Positions 1 to 9,415 of a stretch of 64,000 nucleotides of DNA are shown piece by piece. Below the pieces are notes generated by a model, which had not been told where the DNA came from, made no database searches, and saw only the letters and a program-made list of their open reading frames with translations. The translations under genes and the position numbers were made by a program. The stretch comes from Acinetobacter sedimenti (GTDB lineage Bacteria > Pseudomonadota > Gammaproteobacteria > Pseudomonadales > Moraxellaceae). Position 1 is the first letter of the stretch, and each line of letters opens with the position of its first letter. Where the stretch lies: the NCBI RefSeq assembly GCF_022601685.1, contig NZ_JAKUML010000009.1, positions 1 through 64,000 of the forward strand, in the 5' to 3' direction.

Positions 1-77
1 ATGGGATGAGTCCAGAAGCATTCGAGGCAGCTTCAAAATGAGGCTACTTCAATGTCTAGGATACTGGGAGCAGTCCA
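1..77 (+). mobile_element. Right end of an IS3-family insertion sequence (truncated by window edge)
   Basis: The first 77 bases hold the last codons of a transposase followed by a terminal inverted repeat. The presumed right repeat is at 53-77 and ends in CAGTCCA, with the CA-3' end typical of IS3-family elements such as IS1236 of Acinetobacter. The left end and the target duplication lie outside the window, so element length and intactness cannot be judged. Confidence 0.65.
3..41 (+). CDS. IS3-family transposase OrfB, C-terminal 12 residues only
   Basis: Frame 3 reads GMSPEAFEAASK and then TGA at 39-41. The GMSP-x-x-F/Y pattern is the usual C-terminus of the DDE transposase (OrfB) of IS3-family elements. 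It is followed after 11 bases by the terminal inverted repeat, the normal geometry for such elements. Everything upstream, including the catalytic domain, is outside the window. Function is inferred from this short tail and its position beside the repeat. Confidence 0.6.
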   Translation, partial: GMSPEAFEAASK

Positions 78-292
78 CATCACAATTAAATGACGCACTC
101 TATGAGTTGATCACTACTCTCTATAAACTTGTAAAAAAATGTGTAAAAAACACCCATCATTTATGTGATCAACATCAATAAAATTCAATAAACTTGTTTA
201 ATTACAACAACTTGACCATTGATAAATTGGTGTTGAATTTTTACAAAAGAGGCGTATAGTGCGCACTATCTGTTTCAAAAGAACCAAACTGT
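78..292. other. AT-rich spacer after the IS end
   Basis: No gene or RNA is apparent between the IS end and the small gene that follows. A TGATCAC near 109 and a GTGATCA near 165 form a widely spaced inverted repeat. This may just be local promoter-region structure. Confidence 0.3.
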
Positions 293-520
293 ATGAGTTT
301 ATTGCATCGTTTTGTGTTGTCGAATCAACATCAAAATACACAGCGCAACCATATCGCATGCATTGAAAATGACTACGCAGGCAAATCTTGCGAGCAACTT
401 TTTCAAATATTGGGTAATACACAAGACCAAGACCTGATCTTTGGACTCAAAAAACTACTCCTCTCTCGTGGCTATACACGCAAAGAGATTCAGCAAGTGA
501 TTCAGCCAAATCCACATTAA
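293..520 (+). CDS. Small hypothetical protein, 75 aa
   Basis: A 75-residue protein with no family I recognise, no signal peptide and no membrane segment. The C-terminal half (GLKKLLLSRGYTRKEIQQVI) is predicted helical and basic, so a small regulatory or nucleic-acid-binding role is possible but unproven. It stands alone, with the IS end upstream and an intrinsic terminator 25 bases after its stop. That terminator supports it as a real transcription unit. No strong Shine-Dalgarno sequence precedes the ATG. Confidence 0.55.
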   Translation: MSLLHRFVLSNQHQNTQRNHIACIENDYAGKSCEQLFQILGNTQDQDLIFGLKKLLLSRGYTRKEIQQVIQPNPH

Positions 521-544
521 TCTCAACGATTCATGTGCTAAAAA

Positions 545-570
545 ATGACGCTTATTGCGTCTTTTTTATT
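545..570 (+). terminator. Intrinsic terminator after the 75-aa gene
   Basis: A five-base stem GACGC / GCGTC around a TTATT loop is followed by a run of T. Confidence 0.75.
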
Positions 571-590
571 TTTGGTAAATACAGACAATA

Positions 591-625
591 AAAAAGACTG
601 ATCAGCATAGCTCATCAGTCTTTTT
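591..625 (-). terminator. Terminator downstream of tRNA-Val
   Basis: The inverted repeat GACTGAT / ATCAGTC is flanked by A5 and T5, so it can terminate in both directions. On the minus strand it lies directly after the tRNA-Val gene. Confidence 0.7.
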
Positions 626-631
626 GAAACT

Positions 632-709
632 TGGTAGGCATATCCAGACTCGAACTGGAGACCTCTACGATGTCAACGTAGCGCTCTAACCAACTGAGCT
701 ATACGCCTA
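632..709 (-). tRNA. tRNA-Val (anticodon GAC)
   Basis: The reverse complement folds as a cloverleaf. Acceptor TAGGCGT pairs with ATGCCTA, followed by encoded CCA. The anticodon stem CTACG/CGTAG encloses loop TTGACAT, giving anticodon GAC. The T-loop carries GTTCGAGTC. A bidirectional terminator follows. Confidence 0.93.
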
Positions 710-755
710 AGTGATGCGAATAATAGCACTATTGCCTAGATAGACAAGTGTTTTT

Positions 756-2945
756 TTAGCTTTTTGGTGTGATTGTATATTTCGCCAACAACTGTATCAG
801 TTCGTTCAACTCATCTTCATTGAGCCTAGCAATATATAGATGTTGCGTATATCGCTGAATCATTTCATTAAGCTGTTGCTGTTCTGATAAGCGTTGATTG
901 GTTTGATTATCAAGTTGTATTCGCTTTAACCACGACAGCACTGGTTCATTCGGCTGACGATTCAATCCATTTTTTTGCAATCGCTTAGATAAATTATCAA
1001 GTGCTTGATCGAGCTTGGAACGCTTTACTTTTTGCTGACGTGATAGCCACCATACCACCAACCCAATTGCTGTGATCAATGCAACAATGAGTACAATCAG
1101 CTGCTCAGACAGATTATCAATTGAAAATTTCTTCAACCAATCTCGTTGTGTGCCTTGGTCGAAGCCCACCACTTTGCTTTGCCATTGATAACTGGCATAG
1201 TCCATCCAAATCCGTACTTGCATCAGGAAGTTACTTGAACCCGACCAATTACCCAGTGCGGTATCACCAAATACAGTGTCATTTTGATTGGCATAGTCTT
1301 GCATGCCGAGATTGACACGATCAGGTGCAATCGCAGCAGTCGGATCGATACGCACCCAACCCTCACCCGCAAACCACACTTCCGTCCACGCATGGGCATC
1401 GAGCTGACGCACTTCCCACGATGCACCATCAGGCGCAGACTTTCCGCCTTGATAGCCCACCACGACACGAGCAGGAATACCGACCATACGCATCATATTG
1501 GTGTAAGCTGAAGCATAATGCTCACAAAATCCTGCTCGAGTACGAAACAGAAAATCATCAATACGTTCATCACCAAGCAACGGTGGCGATAAGGTATAGC
1601 TGAAATGATTCGTGCGAATCCAGCTCAATACCGCATTAGCATAACGCTTCTGATCATTGCCTTGTTGTTGGAATAATTGCCGTGCAAAAGCCAAAGTTTG
1701 GGTATTCCGCCCTTCTGGCAACGCCAAACTATGCTGACGAGTCAAAACATCTAATTCAAGATTGGCACGTGGTTTTGGCAGAATATAGGCTAGATCAAAC
1801 CGCTCACGACGAGCAATTTCTCCAAAAGACTGAATGCTTAAATCAGGCTTCATGCGCAGTGGAAACTGCGACACACTATGATCAAGGCTATACACCCAAC
1901 GCTGAAATGTCGGCTCTAAAATGAGTTGATAAATGGCAAGTTGTGCAATTTGACCATTAGGGATTTGATACCAATTGGGGATTTCCCAAGTGGACTGACC
2001 ACGCTCAGGCAACACACCATAGTTGTAGCGCGTCATGCGACTGGGTGTCCACGTGGTGCCATCATAGTCATCCAACACCATCGCACGCCAATACAGATTG
2101 CTTGGTGTTGGCATTTGATTTGAATCATCAAAAACCACTCGAAACGCCAAAGCATTGGACTGACTGAGATTGGCAATATCACCTGGTGACATACTGTCGC
2201 TGACCCCAGTCGTCGCCTGTTTATTATTGGTTGGCATACTCCACAGCGGTGGAAAACGTGGAAAAAATAAAAATAACATCACCATGATCGGCGCAGCAAA
2301 CACTAATAATTTTAAAACGGTTTTAAAGGCATGTTGCCTGAGATGCTTGACCGACACGTCTTGTACCAACACTTCTTCATAAGCACTGTGATAGCTTTGC
2401 AACTGATACATGCCATAAAAACATTGGAAAATCGCAATCAATACCGCAATGGTGGTAAAAATCCCCTGTCCATATAAAAATGCCGCCGCCGCCACAAACA
2501 AGGCAAAATTAAACTGAATAATGCCATCACGATAATTTTTTAGCTCAAAACCTTTACCCAATAAAATCAAAGCCAACGCTGCACAACCTGCATCGACGCC
2601 AACAAAGGTGCGATACTGGGCAAAGATAATCACTAAACCTGCGATCACCACAGCATATTGCAGTAGCTTTGCACTTAAGCCTTTTTGTGCCTGAACTATC
2701 GTCCCCTTTTTTAAAATTTGCCATTGCCAAAGCGCCAATACCAATAGCATTAAAACCGTCTGGGCAATCGGTAAATAATAGAAATGCGGAAATAACACCA
2801 AAAAGGTGGCGAGTAGCAAAGATTGATAATTTTTTTGGCTGAGTGGGCTGTAGGTAATCGCTTGGCGTACATTTTCGCTAGACTGATTTTCAACTGATGT
2901 TTCTAATTGATCAACATTGCTTTCCTTCGCCTTGAAAACTCTCAT
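756..2945 (-). CDS. tgpA: TgpA-type membrane transglutaminase-like protein
   Basis: A membrane-anchored transglutaminase-like protein of the TgpA family (DUF3488 / transglutaminase core / DUF4129). The N-terminal ~230 residues hold several hydrophobic helices, then comes a large extracytoplasmic region. Its papain-like triad is visible as Cys474 (AGFCEHY), His518 (DAHAWTEVW) and Asp534 (RIDPTA). One more TM helix near 610-635 leads to a cytoplasmic DUF4129-like tail. The start chosen is the ATG at 2945, with AGGAG eight bases upstream; a TTG two codons earlier is less likely. It closes the moxR-DUF58-tgpA operon, two bases after the DUF58 stop. In Pseudomonas aeruginosa the orthologue is essential, but its substrate is unknown. 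Confidence 0.9.
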   Translation of the reverse strand: MRVFKAKESNVDQLETSVENQSSENVRQAITYSPLSQKNYQSLLLATFLVLFPHFYYLPIAQTVLMLLVLALWQWQILKKGTIVQAQKGLSAKLLQYAVVIAGLVIIFAQYRTFVGVDAGCAALALILLGKGFELKNYRDGIIQFNFALFVAAAAFLYGQGIFTTIAVLIAIFQCFYGMYQLQSYHSAYEEVLVQDVSVKHLRQHAFKTVLKLLVFAAPIMVMLFLFFPRFPPLWSMPTNNKQATTGVSDSMSPGDIANLSQSNALAFRVVFDDSNQMPTPSNLYWRAMVLDDYDGTTWTPSRMTRYNYGVLPERGQSTWEIPNWYQIPNGQIAQLAIYQLILEPTFQRWVYSLDHSVSQFPLRMKPDLSIQSFGEIARRERFDLAYILPKPRANLELDVLTRQHSLALPEGRNTQTLAFARQLFQQQGNDQKRYANAVLSWIRTNHFSYTLSPPLLGDERIDDFLFRTRAGFCEHYASAYTNMMRMVGIPARVVVGYQGGKSAPDGASWEVRQLDAHAWTEVWFAGEGWVRIDPTAAIAPDRVNLGMQDYANQNDTVFGDTALGNWSGSSNFLMQVRIWMDYASYQWQSKVVGFDQGTQRDWLKKFSIDNLSEQLIVLIVALITAIGLVVWWLSRQQKVKRSKLDQALDNLSKRLQKNGLNRQPNEPVLSWLKRIQLDNQTNQRLSEQQQLNEMIQRYTQHLYIARLNEDELNELIQLLAKYTITPKS

Positions 2946-2947
2946 GA

Positions 2948-3868
2948 TCAAGGCTCCTGTGCAAGCATCAATTTGGCTTGATGAAAATGCTGTTCACCCA
3001 TTCCGATTGGAAGCTGAACTGATGGTAGTTGGAGCGAAAAAGCCATATGTTGGTCAAAAGCCTGTTGTACCAAGTACATCAATTGACCTAATTTCTCTTC
3101 ATGTAATGACAGTGTCATTTGAGCGTAATTAAAATCCAGTTGCTGATGTTGATGCTGTTCAAAGGTTTTCACCAACAAACCTCGTCCTTTGGCGTATTGT
3201 TGCCAAGCAATCCGATTTAACGCATCACCTGATTGAAACTCTCGCAGATGACTAAAGTCCTCATTACCCACCTGTTCACGTTCATTTTGCTGACGCAATC
3301 CATAATGCTGTAAATCAACTTCGATCGGTGCAGGTGCAATCCAAATCTCCTGCTGCGGAAAGACATAACTCCACGCTTTGATGATGCCAAACGGATAAAC
3401 ACTAAAGAAATTAAAGCGCTCTAAACGATGCAAACCACGTTGTAGCGGTATGTCGGTAAATTGCACCACCATTGGTGATTTGAGTACGGTAATTTTCTTG
3501 GCTGTATTTTGAAACTGACAACGTAAATGCAGATGAATTTGATTTTTTGCAGGTTGGAATTGAAATTTTAAAGTCAACGGCTGTGCAACTTGACCAAGCT
3601 GTTCCACTTCCAAATCAATCGTTAAGCCATAAAGTTGACGAAATGCCAAATAAAAACTCAGCACCAAAATCCCTGTGAGCAAAAAGCACAACGCCAAAAT
3701 TAAGTTGTTGGCGTAATTCACCCCTGCAATAAAGGTAATGATCAACAATACTAAAAACAGATAACCTTCCCGATTGAAAAACACAAACACGTCATTTTGT
3801 TTGAGCGTACGTTGCTCGGTCAGCTTGAAGCGTCTGCCAATCCATTTTTGCCATCGTTTTTTAATCAT
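2948..3868 (-). CDS. DUF58 domain protein
   Basis: A 306-residue protein with two hydrophobic helices near residues 30-75 (LFLVLLIITF and LALCFLLTGILV). A C-terminal DUF58 region follows, with the family signature around FQSGDALNRIAW-x-Q-YAKGRGLLVK. DUF58 proteins have a vWA-like fold and are almost always encoded beside MoxR ATPases and TgpA transglutaminases, as here. They are thought to be substrates or partners of the MoxR chaperone. It is the middle gene of the three-gene operon, 38 bases after moxR. Biochemical role unknown. Confidence 0.88.
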   Translation of the reverse strand: MIKKRWQKWIGRRFKLTEQRTLKQNDVFVFFNREGYLFLVLLIITFIAGVNYANNLILALCFLLTGILVLSFYLAFRQLYGLTIDLEVEQLGQVAQPLTLKFQFQPAKNQIHLHLRCQFQNTAKKITVLKSPMVVQFTDIPLQRGLHRLERFNFFSVYPFGIIKAWSYVFPQQEIWIAPAPIEVDLQHYGLRQQNEREQVGNEDFSHLREFQSGDALNRIAWQQYAKGRGLLVKTFEQHQHQQLDFNYAQMTLSLHEEKLGQLMYLVQQAFDQHMAFSLQLPSVQLPIGMGEQHFHQAKLMLAQEP

Positions 3869-3906
3869 ATTTAGTCATCGTCAATCAGGATTTGCGTTAA
3901 TTTTTT

Positions 3907-4902
3907 TTAAAGTTCAATCGTCTGCACAGCCTGTTTTAAATCTTGCTCCGACAGGTGAATACGATGCGCCACCACCGAAGCAAACACCGCTTGCACATCT
4001 TCATGAATCACATAGCCTCGCCCCTGTATCAGCGCATAAGCTTGCGTGGCACGTTTCAATGCCAATAAACCACGAGTCGATAAACCTGTGACTTTACTGC
4101 GAGTCCATGCTGTGAGTCGTTGTAAATAATCCAAAATGGCATCCGATAAAATCACTTGCTCACGTAAAGCCTGTAAACGTAGCACATCCTCTTGAGAGAG
4201 CACCGAGTCAATTTGATCCAACAATTTACGGCGATCTTCACCACGTAATAATGCCCGCTCCGCCTCTGCTGAAGGATACCCCATCGACAGTCGCATCAAG
4301 AAGCGATCAAGTTGTGACTCAGGCAAAGGATACGTCCCCGATTGTTGCAGAGGATTCTGCGTGGCAATCACCCAAAATGGTTGTGGTAACTGATGACGCA
4401 CACCTTCAATCGACACCATACCTTCTTCCATTGCCTCAAGTAGCGCACTTTGCGTTTTTGGACTACTACGGTTGATCTCATCGGCAAGCAAAATCTGACT
4501 AAAAATTGCACCTTGATTAAATTCAAATTGAGATTTTTCAGGATGGAAAATATTTGAGCCTAAAATATCACTTGGCAATAAATCATTGGTAAATTGAACC
4601 CGTTGATAATGCAATCCTGACAAGTTCGCCAAAGCCTGTGCCAGTGTAGTTTTACCGAGTCCAGGAATATCCTCAAACAGCAAATGTCCTTCAGCGATGA
4701 GGCAACATACCGCCAACTTGATTTGTTCAGGTTTATCCAAAACCACTTGGTTGAGTTGATCAAGATATTGCTCAAGTTTAGGGAAAATCTCGATAAGCTG
4801 TGCTTGGAGTTCAGCCAAATTTTCTGTGGTCTGCGCTGAATCTAACTGATGATTTGTATCTACAGATTGCATATTATCCAATTTATTTTTTGACCACAGC
4901 AT
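3907..4902 (-). CDS. MoxR-family AAA+ ATPase
   Basis: A 331-residue AAA+ ATPase. Visible motifs are Walker A (IPGLGKTTLA, Lys84), Walker B (LLADEIN), sensor 1 (VIATQNP) and the arginine-finger region (PLPESQLDRF). This is the ordinary length and motif set of the MoxR family, which acts as a chaperone maturing vWA-domain partners. Here the likely partner is the DUF58 protein encoded immediately downstream. The ATG at 4902 has AGGGAT just upstream; a second Met at residue 11 is possible. First gene of the operon; about 150 bases of AT-rich DNA precede it. Confidence 0.92.
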   Translation of the reverse strand: MLWSKNKLDNMQSVDTNHQLDSAQTTENLAELQAQLIEIFPKLEQYLDQLNQVVLDKPEQIKLAVCCLIAEGHLLFEDIPGLGKTTLAQALANLSGLHYQRVQFTNDLLPSDILGSNIFHPEKSQFEFNQGAIFSQILLADEINRSSPKTQSALLEAMEEGMVSIEGVRHQLPQPFWVIATQNPLQQSGTYPLPESQLDRFLMRLSMGYPSAEAERALLRGEDRRKLLDQIDSVLSQEDVLRLQALREQVILSDAILDYLQRLTAWTRSKVTGLSTRGLLALKRATQAYALIQGRGYVIHEDVQAVFASVVAHRIHLSEQDLKQAVQTIEL

Positions 4903-5056
4903 AGCTATCCCTGAATATTTTTAAATAATAAAAAAATCGTGCCTCTCAACACAGTGCAATACAACACACTTGATATTAAGAGTACACGATTTAGTGATTG
5001 CAATGTGATTTTTACCGTGAAAAATCGTTGCAAATTTTGATCTTACACAACACGTC

Positions 5057-5377
5057 TTAGCACGGACATTTCTTCATATTGCCAGCTTTAGATGGATAAC
5101 GCGCATCAACACAGTAACGAAAGAATGTTTTCTCATCCATAGCTTCAAGATCGGGATGATGCTCACGCATATGCGCAACATACGCCTGATAATCAGGCAC
5201 GCCAACCATTAGCCGAAAACTCTGCTGAAGTCGTTGCCACATCTCTGCGATTCTCGACCAATTTTTAGGTGAAAGTAGCAGGCGCTTTTGCGACAAGATG
5301 GTAAATTTAATAATGCGTACCATGACACCTTTACCGTTTCGAAACAGTTTTAAATTGAATGGTTTGATTTGCATCAT
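5057..5377 (-). CDS. ybdD: YbdD/YjiX-family (DUF466) small protein
   Basis: A small protein encoded with CstA. The C-terminal ~60 residues match the family pattern: MVGVPDYQAYVAHMREHHPD, then the FFRYCVDARYPSK motif, and a Cys-containing end. The family is usually about 65 residues; this frame has a 40-residue basic extension, so translation may begin at a downstream Met. The upstream ATG overlaps the cstA stop by one base (TGATG), which implies translational coupling. YbdD-type proteins are needed for CstA/BtsT-family pyruvate transport in enterobacteria. The exact role is unknown. Confidence 0.8.
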   Translation of the reverse strand: MMQIKPFNLKLFRNGKGVMVRIIKFTILSQKRLLLSPKNWSRIAEMWQRLQQSFRLMVGVPDYQAYVAHMREHHPDLEAMDEKTFFRYCVDARYPSKAGNMKKCPC

Positions 5378-7482
5378 CAGTGTCCTTTAAACTCATCAGC
5401 AGTCATTGGTTGTTCGGTATAAATCGCCTCAGCTTCATTGACTGTTGGTGTTGGACTCGCCAAAGCACGGCGGATAATGCCGATCGATGCAAAGATCATC
5501 ACAATCGCCACGATCATAAAGAATGCACACAATGCTGCATTGATTTGATTGGAGAAAATCACAGTTTGCATCTCTGCAACTGTTTTCGCTGGTGCAAGGA
5601 TTTCATCACGTGCTAATGCATCTTTGAAACGATTCGCCTGTGCAAGGAAGCCAATTTTTGGATTTTCATGAAAAATCTTTTGCCAACCCGCAGTCATACA
5701 GGTGATGAACAAGAAAATCGTTGGGACAATGGTCACCCAAACATATTTTTCTTTTTTCATCTTAAACAAAATCACCGTACCCAAAATCAATGCCATCGCA
5801 GCAAGCATCTGGTTACCGACACCAAATAATGGCCACAAGGAGTTAATCCCACCCAGTGGATCGACTACGCCTTGATAGACGAAGAACCCCCACGCAGATA
5901 CTGCGACACCTGTACCGATCAAATTCCCGACAAATGAGCTTGAGTTTTTGATCGCTGGAATCACGATTCCCGCAGTGTCTTGCACCATGAAACGACAAGC
6001 ACGTGTGCCTGCATCGACCGCAGTCAAGATAAATAAGGCTTCAAACAAAATCGCAAAATGATACCAAAATGACATCATGGCACGGCTATTGAAAATCTCA
6101 GAAATAATATGCGCCATACCGATCGCAAAGGTCGGTGCACCACCAGTACGAGATAGAATCGTGCTTTCCCCCACTTCTTTTGCCAAAGTAGATAGCATCT
6201 CAGGACTGACCACAAAACCAAGCTGACGCACTGCTTCAGATGCACTTTCCACCGTAGTACCGATTACCGCAGCAGGCGCATTAATCGCAAAGTAAACACC
6301 CGGATCAAGCACAGTGGCACAGATCATCGCCATGATCGCCACGAAAGACTCCATCAACATACCGCCGTAGCCGATCATACGAATATTGACTTCGTTATCG
6401 ACCAGTTTTGGCGTGGTCCCACTTGATACTAGAGCATGGAAGCCTGAAATCGCACCACAAGCAATGGTGATGAATAGGAATGGAAATAATGAACCAGAGA
6501 ATACAGGGCCTGTGCCATCGACGAACTGCGTCACTGCAGGCATTTTCATCTCAGGTAATGCAATCACGATACCGATAGCAAGCCCTGCAATCACACCTAT
6601 TTTCAAGAATGTTGATAAATAATCACGTGGTGCAAGCAGTAACCAGACAGGCAATACCGATGCAATAAAGCCGTAAATTACCAATGCCCAAGTCAACTGT
6701 GTACCAGTCAAGGTAAATAGCGGCCCCCAATATGGGTCAGCGGCAATATGACCACCATAGACAATGCCAAGCATCATCAGTACAAAACCGATAATTGATA
6801 CTTCAGCAATTTTCCCGGGACGTAGATAACGCATATAGATGCCCATAAACAAGGCAATCGGAATCGTTGCTGCAATACTAAATACGCCCCACGGACTTTC
6901 AGCAAGGGCTTTTACCACCACCAAAGCCAGTACCGCAAGAATGATGACCATCACCCCAAGCGCACCGAGCATCACGATCACACCTGCAAAAGAACCAAGC
7001 TCCTGCTTTGCAATCTCACCCAGTGAACGACCGTCACGTCGTGTCGAAATGAACAGTACCAAGAAATCTTGTACCGCACCTGCCATAACCACGCCGACCA
7101 AGAGCCAAATCGTACCGGGCAAATAACCCATTTGCGCAGCGAGAATTGGTCCAACCAATGGTCCTGCACCTGCAATCGCAGCAAAGTGATGCCCAAACAA
7201 GACATACTTATTGGTTGGTACATAGTCCAAGCCATCTTTGAGCCGATGCGCAGGCGTCAATCGCCGATCATTCAGTTCGAATACTTTTTGGGCGATGAAT
7301 AAACTATAGAAACGATAAGCGATGCTATAAATACACACCGCTGCAAGTACAAGCCATACAGCATTAACATGCTCACCCCGACTGAGTGCCAAGATCCCAA
7401 AAGAAATTGCACCGACAATCGCAATTAAAATCCAAATGATTTTCGATTTTGCAGTGAATTGCTTATTATTTGTCACATCCAT
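5377..7482 (-). CDS. cstA: Carbon starvation protein A (CstA/BtsT family, pyruvate/peptide transporter)
   Basis: A 701-residue inner-membrane protein with many hydrophobic helices. It carries the family hallmark HHFAAIAGAGPLVGPILAAQ near residues 98-117 and LVSSGTTPK in the middle. CstA-family proteins import pyruvate and perhaps peptides under carbon limitation; length fits the family (about 690-720). The ATG at 7482 has GAGGTATC upstream. It forms a two-gene operon with the small YbdD-like gene, overlapping it by one base. Which family substrate it uses cannot be read from sequence. Confidence 0.93.
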   Translation of the reverse strand: MDVTNNKQFTAKSKIIWILIAIVGAISFGILALSRGEHVNAVWLVLAAVCIYSIAYRFYSLFIAQKVFELNDRRLTPAHRLKDGLDYVPTNKYVLFGHHFAAIAGAGPLVGPILAAQMGYLPGTIWLLVGVVMAGAVQDFLVLFISTRRDGRSLGEIAKQELGSFAGVIVMLGALGVMVIILAVLALVVVKALAESPWGVFSIAATIPIALFMGIYMRYLRPGKIAEVSIIGFVLMMLGIVYGGHIAADPYWGPLFTLTGTQLTWALVIYGFIASVLPVWLLLAPRDYLSTFLKIGVIAGLAIGIVIALPEMKMPAVTQFVDGTGPVFSGSLFPFLFITIACGAISGFHALVSSGTTPKLVDNEVNIRMIGYGGMLMESFVAIMAMICATVLDPGVYFAINAPAAVIGTTVESASEAVRQLGFVVSPEMLSTLAKEVGESTILSRTGGAPTFAIGMAHIISEIFNSRAMMSFWYHFAILFEALFILTAVDAGTRACRFMVQDTAGIVIPAIKNSSSFVGNLIGTGVAVSAWGFFVYQGVVDPLGGINSLWPLFGVGNQMLAAMALILGTVILFKMKKEKYVWVTIVPTIFLFITCMTAGWQKIFHENPKIGFLAQANRFKDALARDEILAPAKTVAEMQTVIFSNQINAALCAFFMIVAIVMIFASIGIIRRALASPTPTVNEAEAIYTEQPMTADEFKGH

Positions 7483-7624
7483 GTTGATACCTCATCAGTT
7501 GTTGTTGCTTAGCATTTCAATGATTCAGTGAAGTGACTCTGTGAATTATTAAGCAACAATTTTGTTTCAACTGTACTGCATCTCTACGGCTTTGGAACTA
7601 CGACTTTGGCATAAAATTGGCATT

Positions 7625-7660
7625 AAAAAAAGGAGATGAATTGATCATCTCCTTTTCAAT
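7625..7660 (-). terminator. Bidirectional terminator downstream of efp
   Basis: A 12-base stem (AAAAGGAGATGA with its complement) around a short loop, with A/T tracts on both sides. On the minus strand it follows efp, about 48 bases after the stop. Confidence 0.75.
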
Positions 7661-7707
7661 TTTTAAATATGGCTTAGAAATTAAGCACGTGATTACGCAC
7701 GATCTAA

Positions 7708-8277
7708 TTATGCACGCTCTAGATAGTCACCTGTACGTGTATCAACACGGATGCTTTCTTCTTGCTGAACGAATAACGGTACACGTACTACAGCGCCCGT
7801 TTCTAGCGTCGCAGGCTTACCGCCTGTACCCGCTGTATCACCTTTCACACCTGGATCAGTTTCAACAATTTTTAAGATCACGAAGTTTGGTGCGCTTACG
7901 TTTAAAGGCACACCATTAAATAGCATGATGGTGCATTTTTCATTGGAATCGTCTTTTAACCATTTTGCTGCATCGCCCATTGCTGTTTTGTCAGCAGCGA
8001 TTTGCTCAAAGTTTTCAGGATTCATGAAGTGCCACATTTCACCATCGTTGTAGAGATATTCCATCTCAACTTCCATGATGTCAGCAGCTTCTAGGCTCTC
8101 ACCAGAGCGAAAGGTTTTTTCTAATACTTTACCTGATTTAAGATTACGCAATTTCACGCGGTTAAAGGCTTGCCCTTTACCTGGTTTGACATATTCATTT
8201 TCCATGATTGAACATGGGTTACCGTCAAGCATTACCTTAAGACCTGACTTGAATTCATTTGTAGAATAATTGGCCAT
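7708..8277 (-). CDS. efp: Elongation factor P
   Basis: Translation factor that enters the ribosomal E site and relieves stalling at consecutive prolines. The 189-residue protein starting MANYSTNEF has the three EF-P domains: KOW-like N-terminus, OB-fold, and the C-terminal [16 protein letters not shown] signature. Lys34 in the PGKGQ loop is where EpmA attaches beta-lysine. A longer start three codons upstream is possible, but the MANY start fits the family. It is divergent from epmB, whose product makes the (R)-beta-lysine, so one intergenic region serves both steps of the modification pathway. Confidence 0.97.
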   Translation of the reverse strand: MANYSTNEFKSGLKVMLDGNPCSIMENEYVKPGKGQAFNRVKLRNLKSGKVLEKTFRSGESLEAADIMEVEMEYLYNDGEMWHFMNPENFEQIAADKTAMGDAAKWLKDDSNEKCTIMLFNGVPLNVSAPNFVILKIVETDPGVKGDTAGTGGKPATLETGAVVRVPLFVQQEESIRVDTRTGDYLERA

Positions 8278-8359
8278 GATCGGCACACTCCAACTTTATA
8301 AATAAAATAAACGGTTCAACTATACTATAATGCCACTTTGCATTATCAATTCGTGTCGC
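8278..8359 (+). promoter_or_regulatory. Divergent efp/epmB intergenic region with candidate epmB promoter
   Basis: This short region contains TATACTATAAT at about 8321-8331, a strong-looking -10 for the plus strand. Transcription from it would begin just downstream of the first ATG at 8330, which favours the ATG at 8360 as the epmB start. Promoter assignment is by eye. Confidence 0.45.
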
Positions 8360-9391
8360 ATGATAAACTATTTATACCAAGAGAAAAACTGGCAATCGCA
8401 ACTGAATGATTTAATTTCTGATCCAGACGAACTTTTGGCACTGCTAAACTTATCTGCAAGCGAGCTCAAATCACAACAACTGCTGTCACAACATGCGCAT
8501 CAGCAATTTAAATTGCGTGTACCTCGTCAGTTCGTTACCAAGATGCAAACTGGCAATGCTTACGATCCGTTATTTTTGCAAGTCTTTCCACATCACTTGG
8601 AAATGCAGGATATGGACAAACAAATTAAAGCAGGATTCAGTGCCGATCCTTTAGGCGAGCTTGAAGCGAATACGTTGCCAGGTATGCTGCATAAATATCA
8701 ATCTCGTATTTTGATGACGATCACTGGCGCATGTGCGATTCATTGTCGCTATTGTTTTAGACGGCATTTCCCTTATCAAGAGAACTTACCCAAATCAAAA
8801 GATTGGCAAGCTATTGCACAATATATTCTCGACCACCCGAAGATTAACGAAATCATCTTAAGTGGTGGAGACCCACTGTCAGTTTCCAATGAGAAATTGG
8901 CACTGTGGATTAATCGTTTTGAGGAACTTCCTCAAATCAAAACCATCCGTCTGCATACACGCTTACCCGTAGTGATTCCACAGCGTATTGATGAGGATTT
9001 AATCAAAATTTTATCAACGACACGGTGCAAGATCATCATGGTGGTGCATAGCAATCATGGTAATGAGTTAGATGCAAATTTTGATGTGGCAATGCGCAAG
9101 CTATCCGAGATCAATGTGATACTATTCAACCAATCTGTACTTTTAAAAGGAATTAATGACAATTTTCAAACTTTAACGCAGTTAAGCTATCGACTGTTTG
9201 ATGCACGTGTGCTACCTTACTATTTGCACGTCTTAGATAAAGTGCAAGGTGCGTCACACTTTCTAATAACAGACGCAGAAGCACAAACAATTTATCAAGC
9301 GCTTTTAAAAGAATTATCAGGGTATTTGGTGCCAAAACTCGTACGTGAGTCTTCAGGAGAGCTACATAAAACGCCACTGAATATCTTTTGA
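8360..9391 (+). CDS. epmB: EF-P beta-lysylation protein EpmB (lysine 2,3-aminomutase family)
   Basis: Radical-SAM, PLP-dependent enzyme converting (S)-alpha-lysine to (R)-beta-lysine for EF-P modification. The [4Fe-4S] motif CAIHCRYC (Cys125, 129, 132) is followed by FRRHFPY, typical of EpmB. SGGDPL and the C-terminal YYLHVLDKVQGA-x-HF segment also match; 343 residues is the usual length. I start at 8360 rather than the in-frame ATG at 8330 because a promoter -10 overlaps the latter and the homologous region begins near NWQSQL. Encoded back to back with efp. No epmA is seen in this window. Confidence 0.93.
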   Translation: MINYLYQEKNWQSQLNDLISDPDELLALLNLSASELKSQQLLSQHAHQQFKLRVPRQFVTKMQTGNAYDPLFLQVFPHHLEMQDMDKQIKAGFSADPLGELEANTLPGMLHKYQSRILMTITGACAIHCRYCFRRHFPYQENLPKSKDWQAIAQYILDHPKINEIILSGGDPLSVSNEKLALWINRFEELPQIKTIRLHTRLPVVIPQRIDEDLIKILSTTRCKIIMVVHSNHGNELDANFDVAMRKLSEINVILFNQSVLLKGINDNFQTLTQLSYRLFDARVLPYYLHVLDKVQGASHFLITDAEAQTIYQALLKELSGYLVPKLVRESSGELHKTPLNIF

Positions 9392-9415
9392 TGAGGAATG
9401 GTTAGGGGATAGAGT

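Noticed and set aside
4931-4992. AAATCGTG ... CACGATTT pair upstream of moxR as a riboswitch or terminator
   Set aside because: The arms are 45 bases apart with no T-run and no recognisable riboswitch core.
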